From a candidate division WOR-3 bacterium (GTDB lineage: Bacteria; Hydrothermota; Tepidihabitantia; SM23-42; JAOAFX01): 62,902 bases of DNA. Positions 55,795 through 62,902 of this stretch are shown in pieces; position 1 is the first letter of the stretch, and each line of letters opens with the position of its first letter. Location of the stretch: assembly GCA_039802205.1 (NCBI GenBank), contig JBDRWD010000010.1, forward strand, positions 1 through 62,902, in the 5' to 3' direction. The position numbers and the translations under genes were made by a program. Below the pieces are notes generated by a model. The model was not told the DNA's origin and did not search any database. It saw nothing but the letters and a program-made list of their open reading frames with translations.

Positions 55795-58044
55795 CTATGA
55801 TTTTTTATGACCGGTAGATAAAATATCCAGCAGATTTTTCGCTTCTTCTGCATCCGGGATAATCTTTAAGACCTTTTGCAAAATTTTTCGTGCGTCAGTT
55901 TTATTGCTGTGTTCAAGGCAGCTCTTAGCAAAATTTATTGCCTCGGTCTCAAACTGACTCAAAATTCTAAATCTCATATCCACGGACCAGTTATCAAAAT
56001 TCTTCTTAAACGGCTCACCCCGAAACAACTTAAATGCCCTTAGATATTCTTTTCTTGCGAAACTCCATTCCCCTGCCCGCTGTAGTGCCTTTGCCCGGGT
56101 AAGGGTTGAACAAAAGTCACTGTAATCAGTGGCAATATAAAATCCTTTGTTTACCAGCATTTTTGAATTGTAGTATGATTGTATCATCAACAAATGTCCT
56201 GGCATCATTAACTTCTTCTTAATATCAACAAGCATGTGAGAAAATCTATCTTCTGGCGTTTTGCTTTTATGCCAGAAGTTATTATAAATTTCAGTAACAG
56301 AAACACTCTTTTCAGGTTCAGATGCATTAAGACCGAGATAAATTAAAAATGCTGATTCTTTAGTAGTTAATTTAATTCGTAAGTATTCTTGGTTTTTATA
56401 AACAACTGGTTCTCCTAAAATTTTTATATAATAAACCGGGGTTTCTGGGTTAAATAAAGGCATTTGCAAGAAACAACGGGGGATTTCGGGGTTTTTACCT
56501 TTTTTCAACATTTCATGAACTGGTTCTGGAATATACAAAAAAAGGCGATGGAGAAATCCACGGATGCCATATTTTTTTGCATAATTTTGTAATTTTCGGT
56601 AATCACTGGTTTTTTTACTTGCTTTCGCCCATTTGAGTAAATATACCAAATAGATAGTAGGTAATTTAGCCGCCGGTAAATGCAAATTTTCGGGATTTAT
56701 CAGATGCTCCATTATTTTCGCTTCTCTTTTTAATTTGTATTTTTTTATAAGCCTTAGATAGTTGCTTAACAAGTTTTTTGCTCCTTCTTTTTCGCCGATC
56801 AGACAATTAATTGCTCCGTAACAGCAAATTGTTGTAAATATTGTATTACGAAACTGCTCGCGCTCAGATTTTTCAAGAGTTTTTTGTAGATAATAAAGGG
56901 CCTTTTCAATCCTTCCCAGGCCAAGATAGGCAAGTGCCTGGGTAAGAGCATACGAAGCAAAATATTTATTTTTAAACTCTATCTTTGCCATATTGAGATA
57001 TTTTATTGCCTCGCGATGTCGACCATCAATGGTGAGGGACAAGCCAATTTTAAAATAAAGGCGATTTTTTGTTTCTTCATCTTTTGTCATTTCCAGTGCC
57101 TTAAATTGATATCTCAAGGCGGAATTATAATCGCTCATGAATGTCATCAAATCACCGTAGGATTCATAAAAAGCGGCGTAAGGAAGGCGTCTTAAGAGCC
57201 GTAAGGCTTTTTCTACCAATCTCTTTGCTCTCTCTAACTCCATAAGTTCTATCCTGGCAGTCGCTTCAAGGAAGGTCAACTGAAAGTTTAAGATTGGATC
57301 ACGCAGTCTACCTTTCAATCCTTTCAAATGGTCATTGAGTGCAATCTCCTTTTCTGGAGTGCGCATCCAGTGCAGGGCAAGAATTTCGGAGAGCCCGGCA
57401 ATGATTGCCGAATAATACAATTTTTTCCTTTCAAATTGCCGACGCAATCGGTGAATCTTTTTATAAAACTCCGGTGTAGGAATTTTTAGGAATTGATTGT
57501 ACAATTTGTCAAACCTTCTTCTTAAGGAAAGCAAATTCTCGGGAATCTGTTCAAGGATGTAATCGTAGTGGGCAGGGTAGCCAGGGAGGGCGTTTACAAT
57601 CCTCGCAGCTTTTTTTAAATTTTCTTGGGAGGACTCGCTATTCAAAAGATGTCGCACATATTCAAGACAATTTTTTGTCTCAGGAGTTTCTCGAACAAAA
57701 AATGAGAATGGGTCATCAACGAGTCTTTTGACAAACCCATATCTGTTCCAGATATCATATATGCCCTTTATGGAGATGCGAATTCCTTTTTTCTGTAAGT
57801 TTCGCTGTGCTTGGTTTAGCGTTATTTGCGGATTATTTTCTTTTAACAGCATAACTGTTTTTTCCACTTCCGGGGGCATGCGATTCCAGGGACGATGATA
57901 TAGAATTTTGTTTTCATTAAATTTTTTTATCCATCGGCTCAATGTCGCATAATGAATTTTATATCTTGTTGCCACATTTTTAAGATTTTTTTCTCTCTGA
58001 TATTCTTCAATTGCCTTCAGTTTTGTTGTAAGTTCTATCCTCAT
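55795..58044 (-). CDS. Regulator D: double HTH - TPR-like middle - SARP
   Basis: 749 residues. First helix-turn-helix NVATRYKIHYATLSRWIKKF (~residues 24-43); second ITLNQAQRNLQKKGIRISIK (~74-93) followed by GIYDIWNRYGF. The helical TPR-like middle reaches ~540, then an OmpR-type winged helix (IKILGEPVVYKNQEYL) and BTAD (RAGEWSFARKEYL, NFDNWSVDMRF). The C-terminus (LLDILSTGHKKS) lacks the octamer array of the other three. ATG 58044 is chosen; the upstream TTG at 58071 overlaps the -10 box. Divergent from the subtilisin-like protease at 58198, its likely target. It lies ~14 kb from the other copies, next to the ATPase operon. Confidence 0.8.
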   Translation of the reverse strand: MRIELTTKLKAIEEYQREKNLKNVATRYKIHYATLSRWIKKFNENKILYHRPWNRMPPEVEKTVMLLKENNPQITLNQAQRNLQKKGIRISIKGIYDIWNRYGFVKRLVDDPFSFFVRETPETKNCLEYVRHLLNSESSQENLKKAARIVNALPGYPAHYDYILEQIPENLLSLRRRFDKLYNQFLKIPTPEFYKKIHRLRRQFERKKLYYSAIIAGLSEILALHWMRTPEKEIALNDHLKGLKGRLRDPILNFQLTFLEATARIELMELERAKRLVEKALRLLRRLPYAAFYESYGDLMTFMSDYNSALRYQFKALEMTKDEETKNRLYFKIGLSLTIDGRHREAIKYLNMAKIEFKNKYFASYALTQALAYLGLGRIEKALYYLQKTLEKSEREQFRNTIFTTICCYGAINCLIGEKEGAKNLLSNYLRLIKKYKLKREAKIMEHLINPENLHLPAAKLPTIYLVYLLKWAKASKKTSDYRKLQNYAKKYGIRGFLHRLFLYIPEPVHEMLKKGKNPEIPRCFLQMPLFNPETPVYYIKILGEPVVYKNQEYLRIKLTTKESAFLIYLGLNASEPEKSVSVTEIYNNFWHKSKTPEDRFSHMLVDIKKKLMMPGHLLMIQSYYNSKMLVNKGFYIATDYSDFCSTLTRAKALQRAGEWSFARKEYLRAFKLFRGEPFKKNFDNWSVDMRFRILSQFETEAINFAKSCLEHSNKTDARKILQKVLKIIPDAEEAKNLLDILSTGHKKS

Positions 58045-58061
58045 TTGCAATCCGCGGAAAA

Positions 58062-58090
58062 ATGATAACAAAAATTTAGTAATTTGTCAA
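58062..58090 (-). promoter_or_regulatory. Promoter of regulator D
   Basis: Minus strand: TTGACA (58085-58090), 17 bases, TATCAT (58062-58067), 17 bases to ATG 58044. There is no Shine-Dalgarno in the ~10-base leader. Confidence 0.72.
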
Positions 58091-58152
58091 TAGTTGTTTT
58101 TGGGGCTAAAAGTATTGAAATTTTATGCAATTTTTGAGATTAAATATTATTA

Positions 58153-58188
58153 TTTGCGCCATCTTTCATATTATACTAATAGCGCAAA
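58153..58188 (+). promoter_or_regulatory. Inverted repeat around the -10 region of the protease gene
   Basis: TTTGCGC (58153-58159) and GCGCAAA (58182-58188) are separated by 22 bases that include the -10-like TATACT (58172-58177). The right arm runs into the Shine-Dalgarno AAAGGAGGTG. It could be an operator, or an RNA stem that masks the ribosome site. No good -35 box is present, which fits activator control. Confidence 0.45.
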
Positions 58189-58197
58189 GGAGGTGTC

Positions 58198-61050
58198 ATG
58201 TTTTTAGTCTTAAGTCTTATTGCAGTTCTGGTGCCGCCTTCGGTTCGGGGAAAAATGACGACCGAGCTCAATGAGCAAATCTTTAAGGCATCGCCGGATG
58301 GAATGGTTGAATGTATTGTGATAATGAAGGAGTCATATCCTTATGAAGCGATGGAGGCATATCCGATCAAAGAGCGGATAAGAACCTATCGTGAGATTGC
58401 TGAGCTCAGTCAGACTCCATTGATTCAGTGGTTATCAGGCAGGACCGATGCCAAGGTTCATCAGCGTTTCTGGGTGATAAATGGTTTCCATCTTGAAGCG
58501 AAACCAGAGGTTATTATTGAGATTGCCAAGCGTCCAGATGTGGGCTGGATTTCGCATAATGGAGAAGTTCACATTGTTGATGGAGATTATATGCCAGCGA
58601 TCGCCTCAAGAGCAACCCCGTGGGGTATCAGAAAGATCAAAGCGGATTCCTGCTGGGCTGCTGGTTTTACCGGACAGGGTATAATTCTTGGTGAGACCGA
58701 TACTGGTGTTGAATATACCCATCCGGCATTACAGGGTAAGTGGTCAGGATATTGGAAGGTTGCTTCAGGTTTGCCACCTTCTTCAACACCTTATGATGAC
58801 CATGGTCACGGCACCCATTGTATGGGTACGATTATGGGTGGTGATGGACCGGGTCCATTTTCAGAGGATATTGGTGTGGCATTCAATGCCAAATTTGTGG
58901 CAGCAAAGGTTTTGAATTCAAGTGGTTCTGGTTCGTATGCCCAGTGTGCTGAAGGTTTGCAGTTTATGGCGGATTTAAAGGATTCAGTTAATATAAAAGC
59001 AGTCTCCAATTCCTGGGGCGGGTCAAATCCTGCCGATACTTTCTTCTATCCAATAACCAGGACCTATATTTCTATCGGGATTGTTCCAGTCTTTGCAAAT
59101 GGGAATTCCGGTCCTAATCCTGGAACAGTGGGTTGCCCGGGGAGCTATTCCAATGTCATTGGTGTCGGCGCAACTGATAGCACCGACGCAATCGCCAGTT
59201 TTTCAAGCCGTGGACCTGCCCCTAACCAGCCGCCATTCAATGACCCATCAACCTGGTTAAGAAATGACTGGAATTTAACAAAACCGCAAATCTCTGCGCC
59301 TGGTGTTTACATTCGTTCCTGTATACCAGGTGGCGGATATGAATACTGGCAGGGAACCTCAATGGCAACACCACATGTAACCGGGTCTATTGGTCTGATC
59401 TGTCAGAAAAATCCTACACTCTCTCCTTATGTGATTTATGACATACTCCTTGATAATGTTGATACACCTTCTCAGGGTGCACCTTATCCTAATAACAATT
59501 ATGGCTGGGGAAGGCTCAATGTCTGGAAGGCAGTCCAGGCAACACCCACGGTAAATCAACCTTATATTTCAATATTAAGCACCCAGATCACCGACCCGCC
59601 ACCAGGGGGAAATAATAATGGTCTTATTGAACCAGGTGAGACCGCGAGGATGGTTGTAAGTGTAAAAAATCTTGGCGGAGTGACAGCGAATAATACAACT
59701 GGAACTTTAAGGTCTTATGATAACTTTGTCACAATCAATAACGGATTCTATAACTTTGGCACAATTCCACCCCAAGGGACTGCATCAAATTCAAGTAATC
59801 CTTATACATTTACTGCGCACAACCTGACTCCTCAGGGTCATATCGCAAAGATCGGTTTGATCATCCATTCTGATGGACCACATGATTCCCTTGATTTTGA
59901 TGATACAGTCTTTTATTCAATCCAGATTGGCACGCCGCCGCCTCCTTATGCGATATATGAAGATGATTTTGAATATGGTTCAGGATTGGATAGTTTTTTA
60001 TATTACTGGGATAAGACTGGAAACTGGAATTGGGCAACGAATAATTACCACTCACCAACTCATTCTGCATATAGTGGCACGGTGAATGATAACATAATGA
60101 TGCTCACTTTGAGAAATAGTGTCAACCTCACTCCGTTCACAAATCCAGTGCTGAAGTTCTGGCATAAATATCGGTTTGAACAGGGCATATTCTTGGATAG
60201 TGCGGTAGTCCATATCTCAACGAACGGTGGAACATCCTGGACGAGATTGTGGCGGTATAACTGGATGGATGGTGATACAATCCCCTGGCGTGAAGTGGAG
60301 ATATCATTATCATCTTATATTAGCAACAATGTGAAGATTCGTTATGCAGTTGACGCCCGCACATTCTTTAATGATTATGCTGACTGGTGGATTGATGATT
60401 TTAGAATTCTTGTCCCGACTGATAACGAACCACCATATTTTACCAATACGACAAGATGGACTGATACTTCATTCACCGGACCGTTCCCGGTGCGCTCAAC
60501 GATTACCGATGTCAGTGGTGTGGATTCTGCATATCTTTATTATCGGATAAATTCGGGTGCCTGGCAGAGACTTGTAATGACCCATCAGGGGAGTAATGTC
60601 TATCAGGCAACGATTCCGTCGCAGCCATTATATACAACTGTCCATTATTATCTCTGGGCTCGTGATAAGTGGATAAATCCAAATTCGGGCTGTGATCCAG
60701 TTGGTGCACCCCAGGATGGTTATTATTCATTCCAGATTCGTCCGGTTGGAACAGTGGAACAGAAGCCAAAAGGTTCACTGAAATTTGCCTTTTCGGTTTC
60801 AAATCCGGTCCGGGGGAATCTGCATATAAGATATTCGGTTCCTGAGCCGGTGCGGGTGGAATTTCTGGTTTATGATGTTATGGGTAGAAAGGTGCGGACA
60901 TTGATTGATGAAGATGTAAAACCCGGTGAGTATGAGCTCATCTGGGATAGTAAGGATGATACCGGTCGTCAACTTGGTGCGGGCGTGTATTTTGTAAAGT
61001 TAGCTGCGGGTGGTTTTAATAAAGTAGAGAAGGTAGTAGTTCTGAGATAA
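58198..61050 (+). CDS. Secreted subtilisin-like serine protease with sorting domain
   Basis: 950 residues: signal peptide (MFLVLSLIAVLVPPSVRG), an inhibitor-like propeptide (~20-130) and an S8 catalytic domain. The triad is Asp in LGETDTGVEYTHP, His in DDHGHGTHCMGT and Ser in WQGTSMATPHVTG, all intact. A CARDB-like and a jelly-roll-like segment (~440-700: SFLYYWDKTGNWNWA, WWIDDFRI) follow, then a FlgD/T9SS type A domain (EFLVYDVMGRKVRTL, GAGVYFVKLAAGG). A strong Shine-Dalgarno precedes the ATG. It could process other surface proteins or degrade external protein (inference). Divergent from regulator D. Confidence 0.9.
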   Translation: MFLVLSLIAVLVPPSVRGKMTTELNEQIFKASPDGMVECIVIMKESYPYEAMEAYPIKERIRTYREIAELSQTPLIQWLSGRTDAKVHQRFWVINGFHLEAKPEVIIEIAKRPDVGWISHNGEVHIVDGDYMPAIASRATPWGIRKIKADSCWAAGFTGQGIILGETDTGVEYTHPALQGKWSGYWKVASGLPPSSTPYDDHGHGTHCMGTIMGGDGPGPFSEDIGVAFNAKFVAAKVLNSSGSGSYAQCAEGLQFMADLKDSVNIKAVSNSWGGSNPADTFFYPITRTYISIGIVPVFANGNSGPNPGTVGCPGSYSNVIGVGATDSTDAIASFSSRGPAPNQPPFNDPSTWLRNDWNLTKPQISAPGVYIRSCIPGGGYEYWQGTSMATPHVTGSIGLICQKNPTLSPYVIYDILLDNVDTPSQGAPYPNNNYGWGRLNVWKAVQATPTVNQPYISILSTQITDPPPGGNNNGLIEPGETARMVVSVKNLGGVTANNTTGTLRSYDNFVTINNGFYNFGTIPPQGTASNSSNPYTFTAHNLTPQGHIAKIGLIIHSDGPHDSLDFDDTVFYSIQIGTPPPPYAIYEDDFEYGSGLDSFLYYWDKTGNWNWATNNYHSPTHSAYSGTVNDNIMMLTLRNSVNLTPFTNPVLKFWHKYRFEQGIFLDSAVVHISTNGGTSWTRLWRYNWMDGDTIPWREVEISLSSYISNNVKIRYAVDARTFFNDYADWWIDDFRILVPTDNEPPYFTNTTRWTDTSFTGPFPVRSTITDVSGVDSAYLYYRINSGAWQRLVMTHQGSNVYQATIPSQPLYTTVHYYLWARDKWINPNSGCDPVGAPQDGYYSFQIRPVGTVEQKPKGSLKFAFSVSNPVRGNLHIRYSVPEPVRVEFLVYDVMGRKVRTLIDEDVKPGEYELIWDSKDDTGRQLGAGVYFVKLAAGGFNKVEKVVVLR

Positions 61051-61051
61051 T

Positions 61052-61150
61052 GGAAGTTAGGTGAGGAAGTGGGTTAGGAAGTTGGATGTGGGAAGATGGG
61101 GATTAAAACACTATTTTCTTACTTCACATTTCCAAACTCACTTCTTCACC
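61052..61150. repeat. Purine-rich heptamer-like array with inverted partner
   Basis: Directly after the protease stop the plus strand reads repeated GGAAGTT/GGAAGTG words (61052-61101). The segment 61060-61080 is matched by an inverted copy at 61130-61150 with three mismatches in 21. The two arms could fold into a long hairpin, perhaps ending the protease transcript. Confidence 0.6.
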
Positions 61151-61202
61151 GAGTAACCTGTTTTATCCTGCTTCATTTTTTCTCCTGAACCCCCTTTCGG
61201 AG

Positions 61203-61230
61203 CCCGGGGGATGAGCCCCCATCCCCCGGG
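61203..61230. repeat. GC-rich hairpin
   Basis: CCCGGGGGAT, 8-base loop, ATCCCCCGGG: ten perfect pairs. Its preceding word ACCCCCTTTC also precedes the UUCG hairpin at 37881, so the two may be copies of one element placed after secreted-protein genes. Confidence 0.65.
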
Positions 61231-61237
61231 ATGAGAT

Positions 61238-61455
61238 ATGGAACATATCTCTAATATTGGCCAAATATTAATCCACCTTGGAGTTATCACTGCAAACAGG
61301 TGAATGAGGCGCGCTGGGTGCAGATGAATAAGTATAGTGGAAAAAATAAACTCCTCGGTGAGATAATGATGGAGTTTGGGTATATTACACGGGATGACCT
61401 CCAGCGTGCCTTGAGTCTTCAACGCGATTTAAGGAGTATGAACTTCACAAAATAA
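61238..61455 (+). pseudogene. Frameshifted mini-gene with two GspE-N/MshEN-like repeats
   Basis: From ATG 61238 the frame gives NIGQILIHLGVITAN, then stops. Continuing in another frame from about 61296 gives KQVNEARWVQMNKY and LLGEIMMEFGYITRDDLQRA, ending at 61455. Together they form two copies of the pattern (L/I)G-x-I(L/M)-x3-G-x-IT-x-D-x-(L/V)-x-x-A, as at the N-terminus of type II secretion/type IV pilus ATPases (GspE-N, MshEN). A single frameshift separates them. It may be a small real gene with a sequencing or recent error, or a remnant. Confidence 0.6.
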
Positions 61456-61516
61456 ATCTTAAACTTTTGTATCTTGACTCCAGTAGTATCAATGATATAA
61501 TTAATTGGAGGAATAA

Positions 61517-62902
61517 ATGAAAAGATTTTCAGGCAATTTCCCAATCCGCAATTCGCAATTCGCAATGTCTTTATCTTGTATCCTGCATCATGTATCCTGT
61601 ATCATGCATCCAACGTCTTGTAAATCCGCAATGCCTTTTCTTGCTACTTTCTACTTGCTACTTGCTATTTTCACATACGCCCAATCCGGCTGGGGACCGG
61701 ATACAAGGTTGGTCTTTATGCAGGGCGGCGGCTGGTATCCGAGGGCGGCATGTTGTGGAGACACAATTCACCTTGTTTGGTGGCAGCATTACGCACACGA
61801 CGAAGTCTTCTACAAGCGGAGCACGGATGCTGGTCTAACCTGGGGTGAGGATGTGATGTTGAGTGTGGAGGATGACCGATCGTCAGTTCTTCCCTGGATT
61901 GCTGTAGACGGTAATTACTTACACGTAGTGTGGCAACAGTATGGTATAGGGATTTGTTATCGAAAAAGTACGGATGGTGGGAATTCCTGGCTTATGATAG
62001 ATACTATTCCTAACGGTGGCTCAGGTAATCCGTCAATATGTGCCGTTGGAAGCAATGTATATGTTGTTGCATATCGCTCTGATGGGAAAGTAATATTTAC
62101 AAAAAGTACTGATAATGGTACAACTTGGTTGCCTTCACAGAATATTGGCTTTAACTGTGCGACACGACCTCGTATAAAATATCTGGGAAATCAGTCAATA
62201 CTTGTATTATCCTGCGAAAATACAACCACTACAGTAGAGATTTATTATAAAGAAAGTGCTGATGAGGGGCAGACATGGAGTGATAGTATATGTGTTTCAG
62301 AATATGGCTTCAACCATTCATTTAGTCAAACAATGACTACTGATGATTATGGTGGTGTTCATATTGATTGGTGCGATTACAAATATTCGCCCTATTCCTG
62401 GACTGGTGATATTTTTTATCGGACGAGCAGGGATAGTGGTAATACCTGGGAAGAGATTGATTCGCTCACGGTGATGCACAGAGCGGTTGCATCAGATATT
62501 CTTGCTGAAGGTAATAATCTCCATCTTGTCTGGGAGGATGACAGGAATGGATTTGATAATAATTTTGAGATTTATTATCGGATGAGCACGGATTTGGGCA
62601 GGACCTGGGGTCCTGAGGAAAGGCTTACCAATGCCCCATATCATTCCTATTGTCCTTCTTTAGCCTGTGGGGGTGGGTATTTGCATCTATTCTGGCAGGA
62701 CAGGAGGGAGTATGGGAATAATGGTCCAAGTGCGCCGATTTACTACAAACGAAAAGACCTTAGCGTAGGCATTAAGGAAAATGTTCTCTCAAGTTGCTCA
62801 TCTTCAAGTTTATTCTTGAATTGCCCGGCGATATTGGCTGAGAAGACCTTGATTTGTTATGATTTAGGCAAAAACAAAAATGGTGAAATAAATTTAATAG
62901 AT
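61517..62902 (+). CDS. Secreted BNR/sialidase-like repeat protein, 3' end cut by window
   Basis: Open from ATG 61517 (GGAGG upstream) to the window edge: 462 codons without a stop. The N-terminal ~55 residues end in a hydrophobic stretch (FLATFYLLLAIFTYAQ), a signal peptide with an unusually long and odd front part built from heptanucleotide repeats. The rest has repeated WYPRAACCGDTIHLVWWQ, YYRMSTDLGRTWGPEERL and similar units, the BNR pattern of sialidase-type propellers. Catalytic sialidase residues cannot be confirmed. The final residues (CYDLGKNKNGEIN) suggest that a sorting domain is starting. Probably exported like its neighbours. Confidence 0.8.
   Translation, partial: MKRFSGNFPIRNSQFAMSLSCILHHVSCIMHPTSCKSAMPFLATFYLLLAIFTYAQSGWGPDTRLVFMQGGGWYPRAACCGDTIHLVWWQHYAHDEVFYKRSTDAGLTWGEDVMLSVEDDRSSVLPWIAVDGNYLHVVWQQYGIGICYRKSTDGGNSWLMIDTIPNGGSGNPSICAVGSNVYVVAYRSDGKVIFTKSTDNGTTWLPSQNIGFNCATRPRIKYLGNQSILVLSCENTTTTVEIYYKESADEGQTWSDSICVSEYGFNHSFSQTMTTDDYGGVHIDWCDYKYSPYSWTGDIFYRTSRDSGNTWEEIDSLTVMHRAVASDILAEGNNLHLVWEDDRNGFDNNFEIYYRMSTDLGRTWGPEERLTNAPYHSYCPSLACGGGYLHLFWQDRREYGNNGPSAPIYYKRKDLSVGIKENVLSSCSSSSLFLNCPAILAEKTLICYDLGKNKNGEINLID
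61543..61670 (+). repeat. Three heptanucleotide arrays in the signal-peptide coding region
   Basis: 61543-61569: AATCCGC AATTCGC AATTCGC AATGTC. 61572-61611: TATCTTG TATCCTG CATCATG TATCCTG TATCATG CATCC. 61641-61670: TTGCTAC TTTCTAC TTGCTAC TTGCTAT. All have period 7, not a multiple of three, yet the frame stays open through them. The second series is the same family as the repeats at 37637-37748. Confidence 0.85.

Noticed and set aside
58045-58071. TTG at 58071 as start of regulator D
   Set aside because: It overlaps the -10 box, upstream of the predicted transcription start; ATG 58044 is downstream and begins the HTH segment.
61543-61670. CRISPR-like array
   Set aside because: The units are 7 bases without spacers; these are short tandem repeats.

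Overview
The window is AT-rich bacterial chromosome. It carries an exopolysaccharide locus with a Wzi-like outer-membrane protein, several large secreted proteins ending in a T9SS type A / FlgD-like C-terminal sorting domain, and a V/A-type ATPase operon. This combination suggests an uncultured, diderm, probably anaerobic lineage; candidate division WOR-3 or a relative is my best guess. That is inference: no rRNA or other phylogenetic marker is present. No tRNA, rRNA, CRISPR array or intact insertion sequence was seen.

Region 1 (1-23550) makes and exports a surface polysaccharide. A receiver-PAS-PAS protein comes first. It is followed by a polysaccharide deacetylase, a methyltransferase, a Wzx flippase between two decayed genes, a run of glycosyltransferases, an asparagine-synthetase-like amidotransferase, an O-antigen polymerase/ligase, a FemAB-like transferase and a second deacetylase. 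A separate promoter at 16639 starts a second transcription unit: WbpB-, WbpD- and WbpE-like sugar-nucleotide enzymes, an initiating sugar-phosphate transferase, a Wzi-like protein, a UbiA prenyltransferase and a YfiM-like protein, closed by a terminator at 23520. The gene set resembles exosortase-associated EPS loci, but no exosortase is here.

Region 2 (23600-43830), with an outlying copy at 55650-61050, is the most unusual part. Four large paralogous regulators (A 23862-25925, B 33101-35335, C 39159-41420, D 55795-58044, all minus strand) each combine a transposase-type helix-turn-helix head, a long helical/TPR middle, and a C-terminal SARP module (OmpR-type winged helix plus BTAD). Each is transcribed divergently from a secreted sorting-domain protein: a 'VVW' repeat protein, two YCF48/BNR-type propellers and a subtilisin-like protease. 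The regulators differ strongly at the N-terminus, but their last ~100 codons are nearly identical, in B and C even at DNA level. The 3' ends of A, B and C run into degenerate octamer tandem repeats, and hairpin elements lie just beyond A, C and D. I read these as repeated regulator-effector modules. The A module continues downstream into further secreted repeat proteins (27701, the broken gene at 29262, and 30858). An MntA/HepT toxin-antitoxin pair sits between modules B and C.

Region 3 (43836-55660) is mostly housekeeping: a serine hydrolase and an APH-like kinase on the minus strand, a one-chain L-serine dehydratase, and a nine-gene V/A-ATPase operon ordered C-F-A-B-D-H-I-K-E. Its K subunit keeps the residues that bind sodium in the Enterococcus hirae enzyme. 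The window closes (61238-62902) with a frameshifted GspE-N-like mini-gene and the start of another secreted BNR protein whose signal-peptide region is built from heptanucleotide repeats.

Several genes share a promoter layout: TTGAC(A/T)-like, 16-17 bp, TATAAT-like, then only 5-17 bases to the start codon and no Shine-Dalgarno. The secreted-protein genes have strong Shine-Dalgarno sites but no clear -35 boxes, which fits activation by the divergent regulators.
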